This document shows positions 35,897-45,329 of a DNA stretch of 64,000 nucleotides, piece by piece. The number at the start of each line of letters is the position of its first letter. Position 1 is the first letter of the stretch. This stretch comes from Pyrinomonadaceae bacterium. GTDB taxonomy: Bacteria; Acidobacteriota; Blastocatellia; Pyrinomonadales; Pyrinomonadaceae. A program made the translations under genes and the position numbers. The notes beneath the pieces are model-generated. The model worked only from the letters and a program-made list of their open reading frames with translations, did not search any database and was not told the DNA's origin. The stretch spans positions 930,001 through 994,000 of the forward strand of contig JANQRU010000004.1 in NCBI GenBank assembly GCA_028284415.1, written 5' to 3'.

Positions 35897-38800
35897 ATGT
35901 CTAAACATTTGCCACTTTTTGTAAAAATCACATTTATTATCTTGTTGGTTGTCCTTGCACAAATATCAACCAGTTTTGCTCAAAGAAATCCGCGAAATAC
36001 TGTTGAAGGAGAGAAAACTTACATCGCCCGCCCGATGCCTTATGACAAACTTGTTGGTATCGGCAACGTAGCTGCCGCAGTAAAAGCGGGGACATCTCAA
36101 ATTAAAGGTTTTGCTGCTACGGGAACTACGGGACTTATAACCTGCGTAACAGAATCAGGGCGTGAGGTGGAAAAAGTAAGATATGTTTACAGATTGTTTC
36201 TCGATGAAGAATCTCTGGAAAGCAGTTTAAAGACCAATCAAAGAAGCAAAACCGCAGAAATAAAATTGGTCGGAAACATGCGGGTTTGGGAACAAGAATT
36301 TGTAAAAAATGATCCTAATTGCAAAGTAGATTTTAAGGAAATCAACGGCGGTAGAGGCGGCTTGGATATTACTATGAGAAACAAACGTCATGTTACACCG
36401 CTTAATTTTATGGCTGGCAGTGCAAGCGGACGAGTTTACGGACCCGTAATGAACGATTCTTTGAGCATTGCTTCCGGTAGTAATCCTCCAACATATGTAA
36501 ATTCGGTTGATACAGGATTTGTTAAAAAGCTTATTCCCAAACAAAATCAACAACTAAGCCCGGAAGCCTTGAAAAGAATGGGTGTAAATTTACCGCCGGG
36601 AGCCTTAGAACAATTAAAACAAAATCAACAAATTGCTAAATCAACTGCTCCGGATCATAGAGTAGATGGAATTCTAAAAGGTGGCTCTAAAGATAAAGCT
36701 CTTGCATTTGTGATCACAACCGGATTTGATGCGGATATGATGGTTTATAAACCGAAAGCTATGGCATCTTCGGGCGGCGGCGGCGGTGGTTCATCGGCAA
36801 ATTTCAATTTAAATGATTCAAACAATTCATTATTAAACGGCGGTTTTTTGAAAAGGGCAGGCTTTTCATCTGACAAAAACAGATTTTTTTCGAAGACTAG
36901 AACACAAGATGCCGATATCGGATTGTTTATTCCAAAGAGGAATAGGGAAAAGGTTCAGGCGTTTGTGAATCTAGATAACGACAATATGAACGATACGTTC
37001 GATATTTATGAAGACGAAAAAGTCGCTAATAAAGATAACGATTTAGTTAAGGTTAAACTAAGAATAAAGAAGAAACCTTTAAATCAACGAAAGGGACTTG
37101 CAACATTTAGGGTAAAGGGAAGTGGCGAAAAATTTGTGAGAGTGTGGGAACGCGATCCTGACTCAAATTCAACAGGTAAAGATACTTTGAAGGAATATCG
37201 TCCGAAAAATATGAAAGAATCCGACTATAAGGAGTTTCGTCCGAAAGGTGATTTCCTGATCAAAGAACTTTGGATTGAGGGAATAAACCCAATGGAAGAC
37301 TCGAATACGAAAGCGGAATTTGAGTTTAAGTATTTTGAGAATGGTAGTGTTTCTGGCGATCCAAGTGTCAAAGATGATTTCAAACTGACAGTCATAGGAA
37401 TTGAGAGTATTAAATGGGAAGGTAATGGTAATGGTTTCGAAGGGGGGAACGATCTGGATAGTGACTATAATCATAGGAATCCATCTGATCGCACGGAACG
37501 CACACAGTCACCTAAATGTACAAAAGTAAAGTATAAAAGCACTTTGGAAACCAAATCGATCAGAGTTTTTCCGGGAGCTCGTTTAGAGAACGAAACAGTT
37601 TCTGCTGCTAAAGATACAGTTTTTGTAAAGGTTACGCTTTCCGTTCCGCCGGTAGATGATGTCAAGGTTTATCTTAAATCTTTTGATGTTGATGACCCGT
37701 TGTCAGATGAGGGTCCGCTCGATTATGAAAGTAAAACGGAAGACAATCGTGGAGTGGCGAAAGGTACTTCTTCAAAATCCGGTTATTTTATAGGTGGTGA
37801 AATTAACGGCATTTACGGTCATACTTTTTCAGCGGGGGCAATAGAACAGAAAATCGAATTTCGCGTAACAAAACAACCGGGTGACAATTTTAGAGTTGTT
37901 GGAAGCAGTGATAAAAATGCTCTTAGACAACTCACCAATAGAGACTACAAATTAAACGTCGGTGGCAGTAAAGAGGCTCAAAACGATAACAAACAAAGGA
38001 TTGTTGACGATGCGATTTTGACCATCAATAGTCAAAAACCGAAAGATGCTGAAATTCTCGAAAAGGAAAAATATTCGAGTAAAGTATTGACGGTTTGGCG
38101 TTTCTTTTATGCCGAAGTCGACTATATGGAAAAAATTGAGAAGCCATATGTCAAAAATTATATTAAGTCTATTGAGAAAGATACGCCCACCAAAGGTCTG
38201 ACGACAATTTATCTACAAAACCGTTTGATTCCGGCAATGACGGAAGAAAACCCTAAAAAGTTTACAAATGTTGCAACCTTCAACGGCAAAAATGGAGTTG
38301 AGGATAGTTTCAGAGACGGCGAACTGGAGATTCCTCGAGTTGGTAAATATTCCATTGCCAGAAATTCGGCTGTATCAACATTGGGCGGAGCTATCAAAAA
38401 TGACTATGTAGTTGTCAATGAGTTTTATGCCGATAATGTGAAGGAAGGTACAATCGTATTTTTAAGAGATGACGATTCGGTTAAATGGGGTTTTGAAACA
38501 GGAATTGATCTTAAATCGGCTATGCAAAAAATTGTTCCGAATAGAATTCCGGTCGAAAGCGGCAAAGATTGTGGAGTCGAGGAAAGGTATATTCCGGCAT
38601 ATATTATTCCAAATTTCACGCTTTTGAATTCCAATGGACGCAACAAAACTCCGACTTCGCCGTTTGTTCGTAATTTGCCTTTATACGAATTCGATACAAG
38701 CATTTTAAAGAGTAATTATCGTTTTGAGTTTGAAGACTATGAAGCCTCTGAAGATTTCTGGACGGTATACTTGTTGATGGCATACAAAGGTGCAACTTAC

Positions 38801-39076
38801 GAAGACGGCGACCCAAACACCGATCCGATAATTCAGGGAGTTGCCGATACGGACGGAGTCGGCATACATATATTTTTAGAAAGTATGATCGAAAAGAAAG
38901 GAACTTACTATAACTCGACGGGCGACGGTACGGGAGAAAAAGATACAATTGCCCACGAAATCGCACATCTATTTGGCTCAAACCATAATGACCAAAAACT
39001 AATGTCAGAGCCAACCACTTCAAGAGTCTTTTCTAATATTACGTTAAATAAAATCAGAAGTGCAAAACACCCTTGA
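35897..39076 (+). CDS. Giant secreted protein with C-terminal metzincin motif (HExxHxxGxxH)
   Basis: A 1059-residue exported protein. A signal peptide (FVKITFIILLVVLAQISTS, cut near FAQ) leads to a beta-rich N-terminal part, a Gly/Ser linker near residue 297, an Asp-rich loop NLDNDNMNDTFDIYEDE that resembles calcium-binding loops, and several unassigned domains. The last 45 residues hold HEIAHLFGSNH (His1020, Glu1021, His1024, His1030), the complete metzincin zinc motif, with Met1036 as a possible Met-turn. It is probably a secreted zinc endopeptidase with a large pro- or adhesive region. GAGGAGAAAG precedes the start; 74 bases separate it from the VWA gene. Confidence 0.7.
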   Translation: MSKHLPLFVKITFIILLVVLAQISTSFAQRNPRNTVEGEKTYIARPMPYDKLVGIGNVAAAVKAGTSQIKGFAATGTTGLITCVTESGREVEKVRYVYRLFLDEESLESSLKTNQRSKTAEIKLVGNMRVWEQEFVKNDPNCKVDFKEINGGRGGLDITMRNKRHVTPLNFMAGSASGRVYGPVMNDSLSIASGSNPPTYVNSVDTGFVKKLIPKQNQQLSPEALKRMGVNLPPGALEQLKQNQQIAKSTAPDHRVDGILKGGSKDKALAFVITTGFDADMMVYKPKAMASSGGGGGGSSANFNLNDSNNSLLNGGFLKRAGFSSDKNRFFSKTRTQDADIGLFIPKRNREKVQAFVNLDNDNMNDTFDIYEDEKVANKDNDLVKVKLRIKKKPLNQRKGLATFRVKGSGEKFVRVWERDPDSNSTGKDTLKEYRPKNMKESDYKEFRPKGDFLIKELWIEGINPMEDSNTKAEFEFKYFENGSVSGDPSVKDDFKLTVIGIESIKWEGNGNGFEGGNDLDSDYNHRNPSDRTERTQSPKCTKVKYKSTLETKSIRVFPGARLENETVSAAKDTVFVKVTLSVPPVDDVKVYLKSFDVDDPLSDEGPLDYESKTEDNRGVAKGTSSKSGYFIGGEINGIYGHTFSAGAIEQKIEFRVTKQPGDNFRVVGSSDKNALRQLTNRDYKLNVGGSKEAQNDNKQRIVDDAILTINSQKPKDAEILEKEKYSSKVLTVWRFFYAEVDYMEKIEKPYVKNYIKSIEKDTPTKGLTTIYLQNRLIPAMTEENPKKFTNVATFNGKNGVEDSFRDGELEIPRVGKYSIARNSAVSTLGGAIKNDYVVVNEFYADNVKEGTIVFLRDDDSVKWGFETGIDLKSAMQKIVPNRIPVESGKDCGVEERYIPAYIIPNFTLLNSNGRNKTPTSPFVRNLPLYEFDTSILKSNYRFEFEDYEASEDFWTVYLLMAYKGATYEDGDPNTDPIIQGVADTDGVGIHIFLESMIEKKGTYYNSTGDGTGEKDTIAHEIAHLFGSNHNDQKLMSEPTTSRVFSNITLNKIRSAKHP

Positions 39077-39320
39077 ACTTATGGGTTTTCTAGTTTGAAA
39101 ATATGTAAAGTAATGTGAGTTTGAGATAGAAAACACATCTAAACTGTTGTTTTTTTCGGTTCTTTACAGTAAAAAAATAAAATCAGCCGCAAAGATCTTT
39201 AAGACTTGCTTAAAATTAGGCAAATCCTTTTAATTCAACAATTTTTACTTCAAACTAACTTTAAAGATAGCAAAACTTCATAAACTTTCTCGTCTGAATA
39301 TGTGGAGAGGGGAGAACAAT

Positions 39321-40058
39321 ATGAAAATTTACACTATTTTATTTTTACTCTTATTGGTTATATCAATTCCGTCAACTGCCTTAGCTGGAGATTATGCTGA
39401 ATTAAATTATATCGGCGTTTCGGAAAACGGAAAATATATGGCGTTTGAAGAATACGGTGTGCAGGATGGTTCGGGGTTTGCATACTCGAATGTATATTTT
39501 GTAGAAGTGGAGACAAATAAATACGCCGCGAAGCCTGTTAGAATATTAGTTAAAGATGAACAGGCAAGTTTAGAAAATATCAGGAAAAAATCAAAAAAAT
39601 CAGCTGCTAAGAATTTGAAAAAATTCGGTATTGTCAAAGGAAATATGGGCAAGGTAGTTGTATCCAGATTAATGACAGATTCCGCATTTGTCATTAACCC
39701 ATATAAAGACGGAAGCAAAACACAGAATATAAAATTCAGAAGTCATGTTGGTTCGCTATATGGAATAGGTGATTATGAATTGATTCTCAATCCAATAAAG
39801 GTTGAAGATAAAAAAGATTACGTTGACAATCCCGTTTACAAGCTCGATTTATCATTTAGAGATTTAAATAAAAATACTCAAGTAACTTTACAAAAAGATA
39901 AAGCATTACCTAAAACTCGCGGGCTTCCAGTTGCTTACCGAACAGAGAAAATTTACTTATATGGTGAAGATAAAATCATCGTTTTTCTAAATGTATTTAC
40001 TTCAGGCTTTGAAGGTCCGGATATGCGTTATATGGTCGTGACAGGGAAATACAAATAA
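39321..40058 (+). CDS. Secreted protein of unknown function
   Basis: From ATG 39321 (GGAGAGGGGAG just upstream) a 245-residue protein with signal peptide (TILFLLLLVISIPSTALA). The mature domain (YAELNYIGVSENGKYMAFEE, YSNVYFVEVETNKY) resembles one repeat of a beta-propeller or a DUF2259-like secreted protein; this link is uncertain. An ATG at 39300 would place the ribosome site inside the gene and is rejected. It ends at a bidirectional terminator shared with the his operon. Confidence 0.6.
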   Translation: MKIYTILFLLLLVISIPSTALAGDYAELNYIGVSENGKYMAFEEYGVQDGSGFAYSNVYFVEVETNKYAAKPVRILVKDEQASLENIRKKSKKSAAKNLKKFGIVKGNMGKVVVSRLMTDSAFVINPYKDGSKTQNIKFRSHVGSLYGIGDYELILNPIKVEDKKDYVDNPVYKLDLSFRDLNKNTQVTLQKDKALPKTRGLPVAYRTEKIYLYGEDKIIVFLNVFTSGFEGPDMRYMVVTGKYK

Positions 40059-40067
40059 TGCGTTGAG

Positions 40068-40104
40068 AAAGAAAGAATGCAATTACATTTTGCATTCTTT
40101 CTTT
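40068..40104. terminator. Bidirectional terminator between a secreted protein gene and hisIE
   Basis: A perfect 15-bp stem AAAGAAAGAATGCAA (40068-40082) with TTGCATTCTTTCTTT (40090-40104) and a 7-base loop between convergent genes; it marks the 3' end of the his operon on the minus strand. Confidence 0.85.
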
Positions 40105-40106
40105 TC

Positions 40107-40700
40107 TTATCTTCTACGTTTTCTTAAAACATCAAAAACTTCATCTAGTTTAATACCTCTTTCGACCAGCATTACCATAAAATGATAAAGCAGATCAGAA
40201 GCTTCAGCCTTGAATAGTTCATCATCATCATCTTTTGCTTCGATAACCAATTCAACCGCTTCTTCACCGACTTTTTTAGCAATTTGATTCATGCCACGTT
40301 CAAAAAGTCTTGATGTGTGCGAAGACTTAATTGGTTTTTCTTTCCGGTATTCGATTATTTGTTCAAGTTCGATGAGAAAATTTTCGGGTTTATTTTTTTC
40401 ACGAAAACAAGTGTCGGTTCCTTTATGACAAACTTTTCCCTTTGGAAAAGCTTTAATAAGAAGCGTATCTCTATCACAATCAGGAATAATTTCCTTAACT
40501 TCCAGATAATTCCCGCTCGTTTCACCTTTTGTCCAGAGCTTTTGCCGCGTACGTGAATAAAATGTAACCTTTCCGCGTTTTTGCGTTCGTTTGAGGGCTT
40601 TGCGGTTCATAAATCCGAGCATCAGAACCTTTTCAGTTCGTGCATCTTGCACAATCGTCGGAATCAAACCGTCTGCATATTTTTCAAAATCTAATTTCAT
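40107..40700 (-). CDS. hisIE: Bifunctional phosphoribosyl-AMP cyclohydrolase / phosphoribosyl-ATP pyrophosphatase
   Basis: A 197-residue fusion for steps 2 and 3 of histidine synthesis. HisI part (1-about 105): MLGFMNRKAL, FYSRTRQKLWTKGETSGN, PDCDRDTLLI metal ligands. HisE part (about 110-197): SHTSRLFERGMNQIAKKVGE and EEAVELVIEAKD, an all-helical MazG-like domain. It is the last gene of the operon, 46 bases behind hisF. Confidence 0.95.
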   Translation of the reverse strand: MKLDFEKYADGLIPTIVQDARTEKVLMLGFMNRKALKRTQKRGKVTFYSRTRQKLWTKGETSGNYLEVKEIIPDCDRDTLLIKAFPKGKVCHKGTDTCFREKNKPENFLIELEQIIEYRKEKPIKSSHTSRLFERGMNQIAKKVGEEAVELVIEAKDDDDELFKAEASDLLYHFMVMLVERGIKLDEVFDVLRKRRR

Positions 40701-40720
40701 AGGTTAGTAAACAAAATAAA

Positions 40721-40743
40721 TAGCGAATAGAACTATTCACTGA
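40721..40743. repeat. Short hairpin in the hisF-hisIE spacer (GAATAG/CTATTC)
   Basis: TAGCGAATAG (40721-40730) and CTATTCACTGA (40733-40743) form a 6-8 bp stem. It looks like a decayed copy of a GAATAG-type palindrome. It is the smallest of the his spacers' hairpins. Confidence 0.45.
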
Positions 40744-40746
40744 CTT

Positions 40747-41502
40747 TCAAATTCTCACCGCAATGTTTCTATCTTTTAAGTAATTTTTCAAATGCGGAAT
40801 CGAAATTTCCTGAAAATGAAAAATGCTCGCGGCAAGTCCTGCGTCGGCTTTTCCTTTTTCAAATGCTTCGACGAAGTGCTCTTCCGTTCCAGCACCCCCT
40901 GAAGCAATGACGGGAACATTTATGGCTTCGGAAACTGTACGAGTTAAATCAATTTCAAAACCATCTTTTGTTCCGTCTGCGTTCATTGAAGTTAACAATA
41001 TCTCGCCTGCACCTGCGTCAACTCCGCGTTTTACTGTTTCGATTGCTTCCAAATCAGTCGCAACTCGTCCGCCGTTTAAGAACACTTTCCAAGTTTCACC
41101 GACCAATCTTGCATCAACCGCAAAAACAATACATTGCGAACCGAAATTCTTCGCTCCATCCGCTAAAATTTGTGGGTTTTTTACAGCAGAAGTATTTATC
41201 GAAACCTTGTCCGCTCCTGATTCGAGCAGGATTTCAATATCTTCAAGCGTATTAATTCCGCCACCAACAGTAAATGGAATATTTATCTCGGCAGCAATCT
41301 TTTTAACCAATGCCGACAAGGTTTTGCGTTTTTCATTCGTTGCTGTAATGTCCAAGAAAACAAGTTCGTCCGCACCTTGTTCGGAATACAGCTTCCCCAA
41401 CTCAACGGCATCACCTGCATCTCGCAGATTCACAAAATTTGTACCTTTCACTGTCCGCCCGTCTTTCACATCAAGGCAGGGAATTATTCGTTTTGCTAGC
41501 AT
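40747..41502 (-). CDS. hisF: Imidazole glycerol phosphate synthase cyclase subunit
   Basis: A (beta/alpha)8 barrel of 251 residues starting [20 protein letters not shown]. It uses ammonia from HisH to make IGP and [15 protein letters not shown] and the second-half phosphate loop [11 protein letters not shown] are diagnostic. The start at 41502 is preferred to an upstream start at 41538, whose extra residues ([12 protein letters not shown]) are the translation of a palindromic repeat. Confidence 0.95.
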   Translation of the reverse strand: MLAKRIIPCLDVKDGRTVKGTNFVNLRDAGDAVELGKLYSEQGADELVFLDITATNEKRKTLSALVKKIAAEINIPFTVGGGINTLEDIEILLESGADKVSINTSAVKNPQILADGAKNFGSQCIVFAVDARLVGETWKVFLNGGRVATDLEAIETVKRGVDAGAGEILLTSMNADGTKDGFEIDLTRTVSEAINVPVIASGGAGTEEHFVEAFEKGKADAGLAASIFHFQEISIPHLKNYLKDRNIAVRI

Positions 41503-41510
41503 TTTCTTTG

Positions 41511-41571
41511 GTGATAGGTGACAAGTGACAGGTAACAAGATAAGAAAAACTTGTCACTCATCACCTGTTAC
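41511..41571. repeat. Inverted repeat in the hisA-hisF spacer, family GTGACAGGTAACA
   Basis: Arms 41511-41532 and 41550-41571 pair at about 17 of 22 positions. Units GTGACAAG and AGGTGA recur inside the arms. The repeat starts at the hisA stop codon (TGA is shared with GAGTAACAGG text) and ends just upstream of the hisF start. Confidence 0.7.
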
Positions 41572-42312
41572 TCAATTCCTACTTCCCGAAGCAAATTGCC
41601 CCAAACTCAATTTTGTTAAACTAATTCTATCTTCGTAAATTGCTTTCCCAATTATCACGCCTGCACATCCGATTTTTTCTAAATCGCCAACTTCTTCTAA
41701 TGAATCAACTCCGCCCGAAGCTATCAGATGAAGTCTCGGCAGTTTTTCTAAAATCTCTGCATAAAGTTTCTTAGAAGAACCTTCCAAAAGTCCGTCTTTG
41801 CTGATGTCGGTTACAAAAACTTTGCGAACTCCTTTCGCATAATACTTTTTCAAAAACGGCAAAATTTCGAGTTCGGTTTTCGTCTGCCAACCGTCAATCG
41901 CAACTTTTCCATCTTTAACATCCGCACCAAGCAAAATCTTTTCGCTCCCGTATTTTTCGAGCCAGTTGTCAAACTTTTCGGGTTCTTTCACTGCAACACT
42001 GCCGATGCTAGCCATTTTTGCACCTGAATCAAAAACAGCTTTAATGTCTTCACCTGTTTTAATTCCCCCGCCGAAGTCAATCGTTAAATTTGTGTTCGAC
42101 GCAATCTTTTCAAGCACACGCAAATTTGTAACTTTACCAATTTTCGCACCATCTAAATCAACAACGTGCAAGCGTTTAAGCCCGTGCGATTCAAACTCTT
42201 TCGCAACTTCCAAAGGATTTTCGTTATAAATCTTTTTCTTTGAAAAATCGCCTTGTTTAAGCCGTACGCATTTGCCTTCAATAACATCAATTGCCGGAAT
42301 TATTTCGATCAT
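41572..42312 (-). CDS. hisA: ProFAR isomerase (phosphoribosylformimino-AICAR-P isomerase)
   Basis: A 246-residue (beta/alpha)8 barrel from ATG 42312: MIEIIPAIDVIEGKCVRLKQ. It performs the Amadori rearrangement of ProFAR. Catalytic Asp residues are in AIDVIEG and VTDISKDG. Phosphate loops FGGGI and IASGGVDS are present. The ATG at 42339 adds nine residues (MVKIIYFNF) that are not family-like. The last residues (FASGSRN) overlap the edge of the next repeat. Confidence 0.94.
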   Translation of the reverse strand: MIEIIPAIDVIEGKCVRLKQGDFSKKKIYNENPLEVAKEFESHGLKRLHVVDLDGAKIGKVTNLRVLEKIASNTNLTIDFGGGIKTGEDIKAVFDSGAKMASIGSVAVKEPEKFDNWLEKYGSEKILLGADVKDGKVAIDGWQTKTELEILPFLKKYYAKGVRKVFVTDISKDGLLEGSSKKLYAEILEKLPRLHLIASGGVDSLEEVGDLEKIGCAGVIIGKAIYEDRISLTKLSLGQFASGSRN

Positions 42313-42330
42313 AAAATTAAAATAAATTAT

Positions 42331-42413
42331 TTTAACCACAAATGAATACAGATGAAAGGGGATTTTAACAGAGATTTTTTATCTGTTTTAATCTGCGAAA
42401 ATCTGTGGTTAAA
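42331..42413. repeat. Inverted repeat in the hisH-hisA spacer, family TTAACCACAGAT
   Basis: Outer arms 42331-42353 and 42391-42413 pair at 17 of 23 positions; the ends TTTAACCACA/TGTGGTTAAA are nearly exact. The hisH TAA is the first base of the repeat, exactly as for mec at 25460. Interior has further ATCTG units. Confidence 0.7.
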
Positions 42414-42993
42414 TTCTTAAAAAATTAGCTAAGATTTTCTCACCGACTTCGCCGGATTTTTCTGTGTGAAATTGCACCGCATAAAAGTTTTTATACTGAA
42501 TCGCCGCCGAAAACTTTAACGAATAATCACAAGTCGCAACAGTTTCTATTCCATCTTCGACATAAAAACTGTGCACAAAGTAAACGTAAGAATTATCGGC
42601 TACATTTTCAAATAATTCACCTTGCAAATCCGAAATCGTGTTCCAACCCATATGCGGAACTTTTAATTTGTCAGGTTCAAAAAGCCGCACTTTGTAGGGC
42701 AAAAGTCCCAAACATTTCGTGTCATTTTCTTCCGAATAATTACACAAAAGCTGCATCCCTAGACAAATTCCGAGAACAGGTTGTGTCAGAGATTTTATAA
42801 CTTCATCAAGTCTTCGCTCACGCAAATATTCCATTGCTGTCGAAGCCTCGCCAACGCCTGGAAAAATAACCTTATCGGCAGATTTCAAAATTTCCGCATC
42901 ATCGGAAACGACCGAGTCAACATCCAAACGATTCAAAGCATTTTTAACCGATTCGATGTTTCCTGCATTGTATTTTACAATTGCAACGTTCAT
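42409..42993 (-). CDS. hisH: Imidazole glycerol phosphate synthase glutaminase subunit
   Basis: A 194-residue class I GATase that supplies ammonia to HisF. The oxyanion and nucleophile motif is VLGICLGMQLLC; the His/Glu pair is in AVQFHTEKSGEVG. The start begins MNVAIVKYNAGN. The gene order hisBHAFIE is the same as in enterobacteria. Confidence 0.95.
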   Translation of the reverse strand: MNVAIVKYNAGNIESVKNALNRLDVDSVVSDDAEILKSADKVIFPGVGEASTAMEYLRERRLDEVIKSLTQPVLGICLGMQLLCNYSEENDTKCLGLLPYKVRLFEPDKLKVPHMGWNTISDLQGELFENVADNSYVYFVHSFYVEDGIETVATCDYSLKFSAAIQYKNFYAVQFHTEKSGEVGEKILANFLRI

Positions 42994-43002
42994 AAATCTT
43001 TC

Positions 43003-43086
43003 TTAGCTAAAGAGTATATAGAGAAAATCAGAGGAAGATTGGTGAAAATTAAAAACCTCTAAAATCTCTGAGCACTCTGTGGCTAA
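43003..43086. repeat. Decayed inverted repeat in the hisB-hisH spacer
   Basis: Arms 43003-43034 and 43056-43086 share ends TTAGC(C/T)A and AGAGG but match only about two thirds of positions. It resembles the CACAGAG family of the next spacer. The hisB stop codon lies inside the right arm (43083-43085). Confidence 0.55.
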
Positions 43087-44192
43087 AGAGTTCCTTTAGT
43101 TGAAGGCAAATTGTCGCTATTTATATCACGCCGAACAGCCATTTTTACAGCCTTTGCAAATGCCTTGAAAATTCCTTCGATTTTGTGATGTTCGTTTGTG
43201 CCTTCCGCTTTGATATTCAAATTACACAAGGCTTTATCGGAAAATGATTTAAAGAAGTGAAAAAACATCTCCGTCGGCATTTTCCCGACCATTTCGCGTT
43301 TGAAGTCTGCTTCCCAAACGCACCAATTTCGCCCACCAAAATCAACTGCAACTTGTGCCAGACAATCATCCATCGGCAAGCAAAACCCGTAGCGTTCCAT
43401 CCCTCGTTTGTCTTGTAAAGCTTTACTAAAAGCCTCGCCCAAAGTTATCGCAACATCTTCAATTGTGTGATGTTCATCAATGTGCAAATCGCCTTTTGCC
43501 TGAATTTTCAAATCAATCGAGCCGTGTCGAGAAATCTGCTCAAGCATATGGTCAAAAAAAGAAATCCCCGTCGAAATTTCTGCCATTCCTTTCCCATCGA
43601 GATTAAGTTCGACCAAAATATCTGTTTCCTTCGTTGCTCGACGATGCGAAACCTTTCTTGGTGTCAATTTCAAAAACTTATAAATGTCTTCCCAACCATC
43701 TGCCAAAATCTGAACAGTTTCGCCTGTTTGCGGTATATCAAAATACTCATTTTTAATGAAAATAGCTTTTGAACCGAGATTTTTCGCAAGCTGTATATCA
43801 CTCAAACGGTCACCTATGACAAGTGAATTTTCTAGATCATATTCACCTTCTGTGTATTTTGTAAGTAATCCCGTTCGAGGTTTGCGATTAGGTGAATTTT
43901 CATGTTCAAATGATCGGTCGATCAGAACTTCTGAAAAATTTATCCCTTCCGACTCAAGCGTTTGCATAATAAAATCATGAACAGGATAAAAGTTCTCTTC
44001 AGGATGAGATTCTGTTCCCAAACCATCCTGATTCGTTACCATCACAAGCTCAAAATCCAATTCATTCGCAATTTTGCCAAGATATGTAAAGACATTTGGC
44101 AAGAATTTCAGCTTCGAGAAACTATCAATCTGATAATCTTCGGGTTCGTAAATTAGCGTTCCGTCACGGTCTATAAATAAAACTTTTTTCAT
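43083..44192 (-). CDS. hisB: Bifunctional histidinol-phosphatase / imidazole glycerol-phosphate dehydratase
   Basis: A 369-residue fusion. The N-terminal HAD phosphatase (1-about 165) has FIDRDGTLI with nucleophile Asp8 and Asp10, then MVTNQDGLG and VIGDRLSD. The C-terminal IGPD (about 178-369) has metal His motifs [16 protein letters not shown] and NEHHKIEG and ends NLPSTKGTL. Such fusion is typical of gammaproteobacteria and some Bacteroidota; its presence here suggests operon transfer or shared descent. It uses steps 6 and 8 of the pathway. Confidence 0.94.
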   Translation of the reverse strand: MKKVLFIDRDGTLIYEPEDYQIDSFSKLKFLPNVFTYLGKIANELDFELVMVTNQDGLGTESHPEENFYPVHDFIMQTLESEGINFSEVLIDRSFEHENSPNRKPRTGLLTKYTEGEYDLENSLVIGDRLSDIQLAKNLGSKAIFIKNEYFDIPQTGETVQILADGWEDIYKFLKLTPRKVSHRRATKETDILVELNLDGKGMAEISTGISFFDHMLEQISRHGSIDLKIQAKGDLHIDEHHTIEDVAITLGEAFSKALQDKRGMERYGFCLPMDDCLAQVAVDFGGRNWCVWEADFKREMVGKMPTEMFFHFFKSFSDKALCNLNIKAEGTNEHHKIEGIFKAFAKAVKMAVRRDINSDNLPSTKGTL

Positions 44193-44200
44193 TGTTCTCT

Positions 44201-44273
44201 ACCACAGAGCCACAGAGGACACGGAGATTTCAGAGAATTTTTATAAACTCTGTTTTCTCTGTGCCTCCGTGGT
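44201..44273. repeat. Inverted repeat in the hisC-hisB spacer, family CCACAGAGGCACAGAG
   Basis: Arms 44201-44226 and 44248-44273 pair at 21 of 26 positions. The hisC end (TAA at 44241) lies in the loop side, and the right arm is translated as the HisC C-terminus (FTTEAQRKQSL). The left arm starts just after the hisB start codon region. Confidence 0.75.
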
Positions 44274-45317
44274 GAATTTTCTTAAACTATTTATCAATTC
44301 TTTATTTTCTGAAGGAGTTCCAATCGTAAATCGCAAACAGCCTTGGCACATCTCTACATTCGTTCGATTTCGCACAATAATTTTTTCATCAACTAAAAAC
44401 TGATAAATCGCATTGGCATCGGTAGTTTTCGCCAAAACAAAATTCGCATCGGTTGGGTAAATTTTCGTTACAAAATCTAGTTTTGCTAAATTTTCGATTA
44501 AGTTTTCACGTTCTGAAATGATGTCAGCGATCATTTTTTCAACTTTCGGTTTGTTCTCAAACGCTTTCAATACAGCATTTTGAGCAATTTCCGAAACATT
44601 GTAAGGTGGCTTTACTTTATTAAATAACTCAATAATTTCAGCGTTTGCAAAAGCCAAACCGACACGCAAGCCCGCCAAACCCCAAGCCTTCGAAAATGTC
44701 TGTAAAACAACGATATTTTTGTAGTTATTAATTTCTGAAACAAATGATTTCTTCTCCGAAAAATGTATGTACGCTTCGTCAATTACGATGATTCCTTCGA
44801 AATTTTCTGCCAAACCCAAAATCGCGTTTTTATCTAAACTATTTCCTGTCGGATTATTCGGCGAGCAAATAAAAAGTAATTTTGTATTCTCATCAATCAC
44901 GTTTTTTATTGCGTCGGGATTAAGTTCAAAATCTTCCGTCAGACTCGCTTTTTTTATCTCGATATTGTTAATATCAGCCGAAACCTTATACATTCCGTAA
45001 GTCGGCGGACAGATCAAAATATTATCTTTTTTCGGTTCGCAAAAGATTCTAAATAAAAGATCAATCGCTTCATCGCTTCCGTTTCCGACAAAGATTTCAT
45101 TTGCTTCAATATTATTCCAATTTGCGACTTTCTCTTTAATTTCAGACTGCAAAGGATCGGGATAACGATGAAAGTTTTCACTCAAAGGTGACCCGAAACT
45201 ATTTTCATTCGCATCCAGAAAAATCTCTGCCACGCCCGTAAATTCTTTCCGTGCAGAAGAATATGGCGTTAGACGTTTTATATTTTCTCTGACTAAATTT
45301 TGTAAATTAACACTCAT
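44241..45317 (-). CDS. hisC: Histidinol-phosphate aminotransferase
   Basis: A 358-residue class I/II PLP aminotransferase starting MSVNLQNLVRENIKRLTPYS. Schiff-base Lys is in TFSKAWGLAGLRVG; PNNPTG appears as CSPNNPTGN. Start 45317 is chosen; the ATG-like start at 45344 would add residues (MFVRGNKLL) encoded by a repeat arm. The C-terminal TTEAQRKQSL is also repeat-derived, an oddity discussed in the findings. It converts imidazole acetol-P to histidinol-P. Confidence 0.94.
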   Translation of the reverse strand: MSVNLQNLVRENIKRLTPYSSARKEFTGVAEIFLDANENSFGSPLSENFHRYPDPLQSEIKEKVANWNNIEANEIFVGNGSDEAIDLLFRIFCEPKKDNILICPPTYGMYKVSADINNIEIKKASLTEDFELNPDAIKNVIDENTKLLFICSPNNPTGNSLDKNAILGLAENFEGIIVIDEAYIHFSEKKSFVSEINNYKNIVVLQTFSKAWGLAGLRVGLAFANAEIIELFNKVKPPYNVSEIAQNAVLKAFENKPKVEKMIADIISERENLIENLAKLDFVTKIYPTDANFVLAKTTDANAIYQFLVDEKIIVRNRTNVEMCQGCLRFTIGTPSENKELINSLRKFTTEAQRKQSL

Positions 45318-45329
45318 AAGAAGCTTATT

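Noticed and set aside
40823-41521. Long open frame opposite hisF
   Set aside because: Shadow of the real hisF on the other strand; low-complexity Ser/Pro/Phe translation, no ribosome site.
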